Assembly: GCA_021648185.1 (NCBI GenBank)
Contig: JAKITH010000009.1
Location: 1-18,320 of the forward strand
DNA from: Thiomicrorhabdus sp.
GTDB taxonomy: Bacteria > Pseudomonadota > Gammaproteobacteria > Thiomicrospirales > Thiomicrospiraceae
DNA length: 18,320 nucleotides
Direction: 5' to 3'
Made by a program: the position numbers and the translations under genes. Positions 15,171-18,320 of the stretch are shown piece after piece. Each line of letters begins with the position of its first letter. The stretch's first letter is position 1. The notes under the pieces were generated by a model. It made no database searches. It was not told the origin of the DNA and saw nothing but the letters and a program-made list of their open reading frames with translations.

Positions 15171-15716
15171 ATGAAAAGAATTGCATTGCGCGCCAGCTTA
15201 TTGGCTGTATTAGGGAGCACTACTGCTTTTTCGATGAGTGAGTTACCTAAATCAGATGATATTGTTGTACCAAAAGCGGTCGCAAACGGAATTGAATTTC
15301 CGGTTAATTATCAGGCGTGGGATACCGTTTCAGTCTCTTATCGGGAGGACAATCAAACCTTGCGAGCAATTATTGGAAACTCTTTAGCAATAAAAGCAAT
15401 AGCAGATGGTCAAACGAACCCTTGGCCAGATGGCGTGGTTCTCGGAAAAATGGTTTGGAAAGCGAAGCAAGATGCACACTGGAAAGCCGCTAAAGTACCC
15501 GATAAGTTCATTCATGCGGAGTTTATGTTTAAAGACTCGAATAAATGGGCTGACACCAAAGGTTGGGGTTGGGCGCGCTGGGTTGGCTTAGAGCAAGTGC
15601 CTTTTGGAAAAGATGCTGAATCGGCACATGCCTCTTGTATTGCTTGCCATGCACCTGTTTCTGGACAAGATTGGGTGTTTACAAAGCCAGCGGTTATGCC
15701 TAAACGCATTCAATAG
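15171..15716 (+). CDS. Cytochrome P460 family c-type heme protein
   Basis: The 181-residue protein has a Sec-type signal peptide (MKRIALRASLLAVLGSTTAF, cut near residue 20-22) and one c-type heme site, CIACH at C156, C159 and H160, close to the C-terminus. The order of blocks (YQAWDTVSVSY, LRAIIGN, NPWPDGVVLGKMVWK, HAEFMFKD, GWGWARW and a C-terminal CxxCH) fits the P460/cytochrome c'-beta family. Its members oxidise hydroxylamine or bind and detoxify NO in the periplasm. Whether the heme is lysine-crosslinked (P460) or not (c'-beta) cannot be read from sequence; K93 and K97 are candidates. It stands between two terminators as a single gene. AAAGGA lies ten bases before the ATG. Confidence 0.85.
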   Translation: MKRIALRASLLAVLGSTTAFSMSELPKSDDIVVPKAVANGIEFPVNYQAWDTVSVSYREDNQTLRAIIGNSLAIKAIADGQTNPWPDGVVLGKMVWKAKQDAHWKAAKVPDKFIHAEFMFKDSNKWADTKGWGWARWVGLEQVPFGKDAESAHASCIACHAPVSGQDWVFTKPAVMPKRIQ

Positions 15717-15724
15717 GTTTGTAA

Positions 15725-15740
15725 GGGGGAGATAACCCCC
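15725..15740. terminator. Possible weak terminator between the cytochrome and rnt
   Basis: GGGGG (15725-15729) pairs with CCCCC (15736-15740) around AGATAA between the two convergent stop codons. The C run is seven long and reaches the rnt stop codon. The nearest T run on the plus strand is over ten bases away, so efficient termination is doubtful. Confidence 0.35.
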
Positions 15741-15741
15741 C

Positions 15742-16362
15742 CTAGAAGTTTGTTTTTTTAGGTAAGCGCCAGCTGTTCACAATGTTGCAGAAAATATCCG
15801 CTGTTTTCTCTGTATCGTAGACAGCAGAATGCGCCTGTTTATTGTCCCACTCCAATCCTGCCTCCACGGCCGCTTTGGCCAGTACCGTTTCGCCATAGGC
15901 GAGCCCTGCAAGCGAGACGGTATCAAAGGTGCTAAATTCATGGAAGGGGGACTTTACTTTACAGCGTTCAGCCGCTTTTTTAACAAAACCTAAATCAAAA
16001 AAAGCATTGTGTCCTACTAAAATAGCTCGGCTACAGCCGGTTATTTTCAGTTGATGATTAATCGGTTTAAAAAGGGCAGTGAGCGCTTCTTTTTCACTCA
16101 TGGCCTCTCGAAAGGGGTGGAATGGGTCTTCCATGCCAATGAACTTTAGGGCGCTTTGTTCTATGTTGGCACCTTTAAATGGCAGGATGTTTTTATCAAA
16201 GGTATTGCCTCTAACCAGGTTACCAGCGGCGTTCATGTGCAACATGACAACCGCCATTTCTAGTAAGGCATCGGTTTCACAGTTAAATCCAGCGGTTTCT
16301 ACATCCACTACAACGGGTAAGAATCCACGAAAGCGGTCTTTTATATTAATTATTTTGGTCAT
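15742..16362 (-). CDS. rnt: Ribonuclease T
   Basis: RNase T is a DEDDh 3'-5' exoribonuclease that trims tRNA and other stable RNA 3' ends. The 206-residue protein aligns with E. coli RNase T throughout: DRFRGFLPVVVDVETAGFN, ETDALLEMAVV, FKGANIEQSALKF, ILVGHNAFFDLGFV, FDTVSLAGLAYG and AHSAVYDTEKTADIFCNIV. The DEDDh residues are D20, E22, D123, H178 and D183, close to the E. coli numbering. Basic residues near the N-terminus (KDRFRG) match the nucleic-acid-binding segment. It starts eight bases after the argA stop codon, with GAAAGAG in the gap as a ribosome site, so it is the second gene of an argA-rnt pair. Confidence 0.95.
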   Translation of the reverse strand: MTKIINIKDRFRGFLPVVVDVETAGFNCETDALLEMAVVMLHMNAAGNLVRGNTFDKNILPFKGANIEQSALKFIGMEDPFHPFREAMSEKEALTALFKPINHQLKITGCSRAILVGHNAFFDLGFVKKAAERCKVKSPFHEFSTFDTVSLAGLAYGETVLAKAAVEAGLEWDNKQAHSAVYDTEKTADIFCNIVNSWRLPKKTNF

Positions 16363-16370
16363 ATACTCTT

Positions 16371-17660
16371 TCAGGTTAGGTGCTTAAGAAGGACTTTGGA
16401 CTGTCTTTGAGTGTTGTATAAGGACAGTCTTTGGGAAGGCAGTGCATCGATGGTGGAGAGCATAAAACCATGCTCAATAAACCAGTGATGGGTGTGCGTT
16501 GTCAGTAAAAACAGTTGTTTCATTTGTGCTTGTTGTGCTTTTTTTTCAATGGCTTTGAGCAGTTCATGACCGAGATGTTGTCCTTGATAGCTTGGATGTA
16601 CAACTAAGCAGGCGAGCTCTCCCACGCCTTTTGCAATGGGATAGAGAGCCGCGCAACCAATGATGTGCTGGTCGCGCTCAATTACGATAAAGTTATTGAT
16701 CTCTAATTCCAGTCGTTCACGCGAACGTTTTGCCAACACTCCATCATTTTCTAGAGGCGTAATCATCTCTAAAATCCCACCCACATCTTCAATGATCGCA
16801 GGTCGCAATTGGTGGTAACGATCGCTAAAAATCAGTGTGCCATAGCCATCACGGGTGAAGAGTTCTTGAAGCAGGGCGTTGGGTTCGTTTTGAGCCATTA
16901 AATGAACCCGTTTAACATGAAGGTTGGTTTGAGCTATTTGATTTAAAAAGTGGACTTGCTGTTTATCTTGAGCGTGTTTAATGGTGGCATTGAGTTCAAC
17001 TACGCTCATTTGCTTGGGAAGACCTTGCATCTGTTGCGGATTGCCAAAAATCATCAATTTATCAGCCTGAATGGTTTTAGCCACTTCACAGGCTTGTTCG
17101 AGTGTATTGAGATTAAAGACTTCCCCTGTTAAAGAGTAAGCTAAGGGGGTGAGGAGAGCCATTTGCCCCCCCTCTAAACTGGTTGAGATAGCGTGATGAT
17201 TTATTTTTCGCAATGCACCGGTGTGTTGAAAATCGACACCATCAATCACTCCCTTCGGTTGTGCAATGACCCAGTTTCCTGAAATGAGCGTTAGGGGCGC
17301 GGATTGTTGATTGGTTGCTTGACTGAATACCGCTTCCATTTGACTGCGCACCATGCCAATGGTTTGTTGGAAGATGGGAATCATATCCGAGGTGGTAATG
17401 CGAAATTGTTGGTGCAATTCCCACGGTAGGTTGTGGCTGTTTAATGCCGTATCTATTTGAGGCGTTGCGCCCATCACCAATACCATTTTCAAACCTAAAT
17501 GGTGTAGTAATCCAATGTCTTGAGAGAGTTGCTTAAACGCCTTTTTTGCGAGCATTAACTCCCCGGGTAAATAAATGACACAGGTTTTCCCACGGTGTTG
17601 TTCAATATACCGTGAGGATTGTCTTAAGCTATTGATAAAATCTAATTCAGATTGCTTCAT
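16371..17660 (-). CDS. argA: N-acetylglutamate synthase ArgA
   Basis: ArgA acetylates glutamate with acetyl-CoA, the first step of arginine synthesis. The 429 residues (E. coli 443) show the classical two-domain form: an N-terminal amino-acid-kinase-like domain with VIYLPGELM, LLHHLGLKMVLVMGATPQID and GALRKINHHAI, which in the family holds the arginine feedback site, and a C-terminal GNAT domain from about 285 with ELEINNFIVIERD, GCAALYPIAKGVGELACLVVHPSYQGQHLGHELL, the usual acetyl-CoA-binding loop. It heads the argA-rnt pair. A C7 run on the plus strand (17166-17172) codes for EGGQ. The Shine-Dalgarno sequence is weak. argJ in the same window makes acetylglutamate by another route. Confidence 0.95.
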   Translation of the reverse strand: MKQSELDFINSLRQSSRYIEQHRGKTCVIYLPGELMLAKKAFKQLSQDIGLLHHLGLKMVLVMGATPQIDTALNSHNLPWELHQQFRITTSDMIPIFQQTIGMVRSQMEAVFSQATNQQSAPLTLISGNWVIAQPKGVIDGVDFQHTGALRKINHHAISTSLEGGQMALLTPLAYSLTGEVFNLNTLEQACEVAKTIQADKLMIFGNPQQMQGLPKQMSVVELNATIKHAQDKQQVHFLNQIAQTNLHVKRVHLMAQNEPNALLQELFTRDGYGTLIFSDRYHQLRPAIIEDVGGILEMITPLENDGVLAKRSRERLELEINNFIVIERDQHIIGCAALYPIAKGVGELACLVVHPSYQGQHLGHELLKAIEKKAQQAQMKQLFLLTTHTHHWFIEHGFMLSTIDALPSQRLSLYNTQRQSKVLLKHLT

Positions 17661-17693
17661 GAATGTGCGAAAATAGAGGAATAATTTGTAAGT

Positions 17694-17852
17694 ATACTCA
17701 AATTATTTGGAAATGCAGAGTTTTTGAGTTTGGCTGGAATTACAAGGCAAGGCGCAGATTGCAGAGAATAGCTGGCTATTCTCAAAAAATGTAACGCAGT
17801 ATTGTGGTTTCAGGCGGGCTCAAAAAACGGCATTTTCAAGTAGTTTGGGTAT
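17694..17852. mobile_element. 159-bp MITE-like palindromic element between argA and ilvD
   Basis: The left end (17694-17716, starting ATACTCAAATTATTTGG) and the right end (17830-17852) are inverted repeats matching at 19 of 23 positions, with further TTTTTGAG-type matches inward. The exact midpoint is the palindrome GAATAGCTGGCTATTC (17766-17781), the same as in the 1633-1791 element except for one central base, and the total length is also 159 bp. No reading frame. It occupies most of the 269-bp divergent argA/ilvD gap, so it lies in the promoter region of both genes. Ends of this type (CAAACTACTTGAAAATGC) are, as I recall, common in marine gammaproteobacteria. Confidence 0.75.
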
Positions 17853-17929
17853 CTAAACAGTCTCATAGAAAAAGTCTAAGTATGACTCTACCCTATGATC
17901 CAATCAACTAAATCCACTAAGGAGTTTTT

Positions 17930-18320
17930 ATGCCTGATTATCGTTCAAAAACCAGTACCCACGGTCGTAATATGGCAGGCGCTCGTGCGTTATGGCGTGC
18001 CACAGGCATGCAGACAGAAGATTTTGGTAAGCCGATTATTGCCGTAGCCAACTCCTTTACCCAGTTTGTGCCGGGTCATGTGCATTTAAAAGACATGGGG
18101 CAGTTGGTTGCTAGAGTCATTGAAGGCGCGGGTGGCGTGGCCAAAGAGTTTAACACCATCGCTGTGGATGATGGTATTGCAATGGGGCACGATGGCATGT
18201 TGTATTCATTGCCTTCACGTGATTTGATTGCCGATTCGGTTGAATATATGGCCAATGCACATTGTGCGGATGCGCTGGTCTGTATTTCAAATTGCGACAA
18301 AATCACCCCAGGAATGATGA
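17930..18320 (+). CDS. ilvD: Dihydroxy-acid dehydratase IlvD, N-terminal part (3' end outside window)
   Basis: IlvD is the Fe-S dehydratase making the 2-keto acids for valine, isoleucine and pantothenate. The 130 residues present run almost unchanged against E. coli Ilv[70 protein letters not shown] and [13 protein letters not shown]81 (Mg site) and the cluster cysteine C122 are in place. The start is firm: AAGGAG at 17919-17924 lies five bases before ATG 17930. A TATGAT at 17894-17899 could be its -10 box but lacks a good -35. The gene continues past the window edge. Confidence 0.97.
   Translation, partial: MPDYRSKTSTHGRNMAGARALWRATGMQTEDFGKPIIAVANSFTQFVPGHVHLKDMGQLVARVIEGAGGVAKEFNTIAVDDGIAMGHDGMLYSLPSRDLIADSVEYMANAHCADALVCISNCDKITPGMM

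Noticed and set aside
1..18320. CRISPR arrays, tRNA or rRNA genes, prophage or full insertion sequences
   Set aside because: No regularly spaced direct repeats, cloverleaf sequences, rRNA segments, integrase, transposase or phage structural genes were recognised.

Overview
The window reads as chromosomal DNA of a moderately AT-rich gammaproteobacterium. The order ftsA, lpxC, dciA (DUF721), secA, argJ ... mutT-type gene is the end of the division/cell-wall (dcw) cluster followed by the secA-argJ block known from Pseudomonas-like gammaproteobacteria, and FtsA, LpxC, SecA, RNase T and IlvD all look gammaproteobacterial. Codon usage, the P460-type cytochrome and the NAGGN-type amidotransferase would fit a marine sulfur oxidiser of the Thiomicrospira/Hydrogenovibrio kind, but that placement is only a tentative inference. 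All genes but two are complete: ftsA lacks its start at the left edge and ilvD lacks its end at the right edge.

Layout. 1-5086: end of ftsA, lpxC, convergent dciA, and secA divergent from dciA. ftsZ, normally between ftsA and lpxC, is absent; only 194-230 bp separates them. 5313-9336: argJ (+) converges on hisC (-); the MutT/ThiE-like fusion (+) converges on coaE (-). 9338-12467: a compact minus-strand operon of exported alpha/beta hydrolase, membrane GGDEF-EAL protein and coaE, with one base between consecutive genes. 12577-15716: plus-strand genes for an asparagine-synthetase-like amidotransferase (probably N-acetylglutaminylglutamine amide formation), a monothiol glutaredoxin and a P460-family c-type cytochrome. 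15742-17660: argA-rnt on the minus strand. 17930-end: ilvD.

The genes cover envelope and export (LpxC, SecA), replication (DciA), arginine, histidine and branched-chain amino acid synthesis (ArgJ, ArgA, HisC, IlvD), CoA synthesis, nucleotide clean-up, RNA maturation, c-di-GMP signalling and Fe-S/redox functions. No rRNA, tRNA, CRISPR array, transposase or phage gene was seen.

The unusual signal lies between the genes. Four intergenic regions each hold a long, full-length imperfect palindrome of 121-165 bp with its hairpin tip at the exact centre (1633-1791, 5107-5227, 14474-14638, 17694-17852). The first has perfect 15-bp ends and a 5-bp target duplication. The first and last are both 159 bp and share a central 16-bp palindrome despite different ends. 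A small palindrome resembling the ends of the first element lies in the gap where ftsZ is missing. A further 17-bp-arm hairpin supplies the last codons, stop codons and terminator of two convergent genes. The window is also rich in G/C homopolymer runs of 7-10 bases, inside genes and at gene boundaries.
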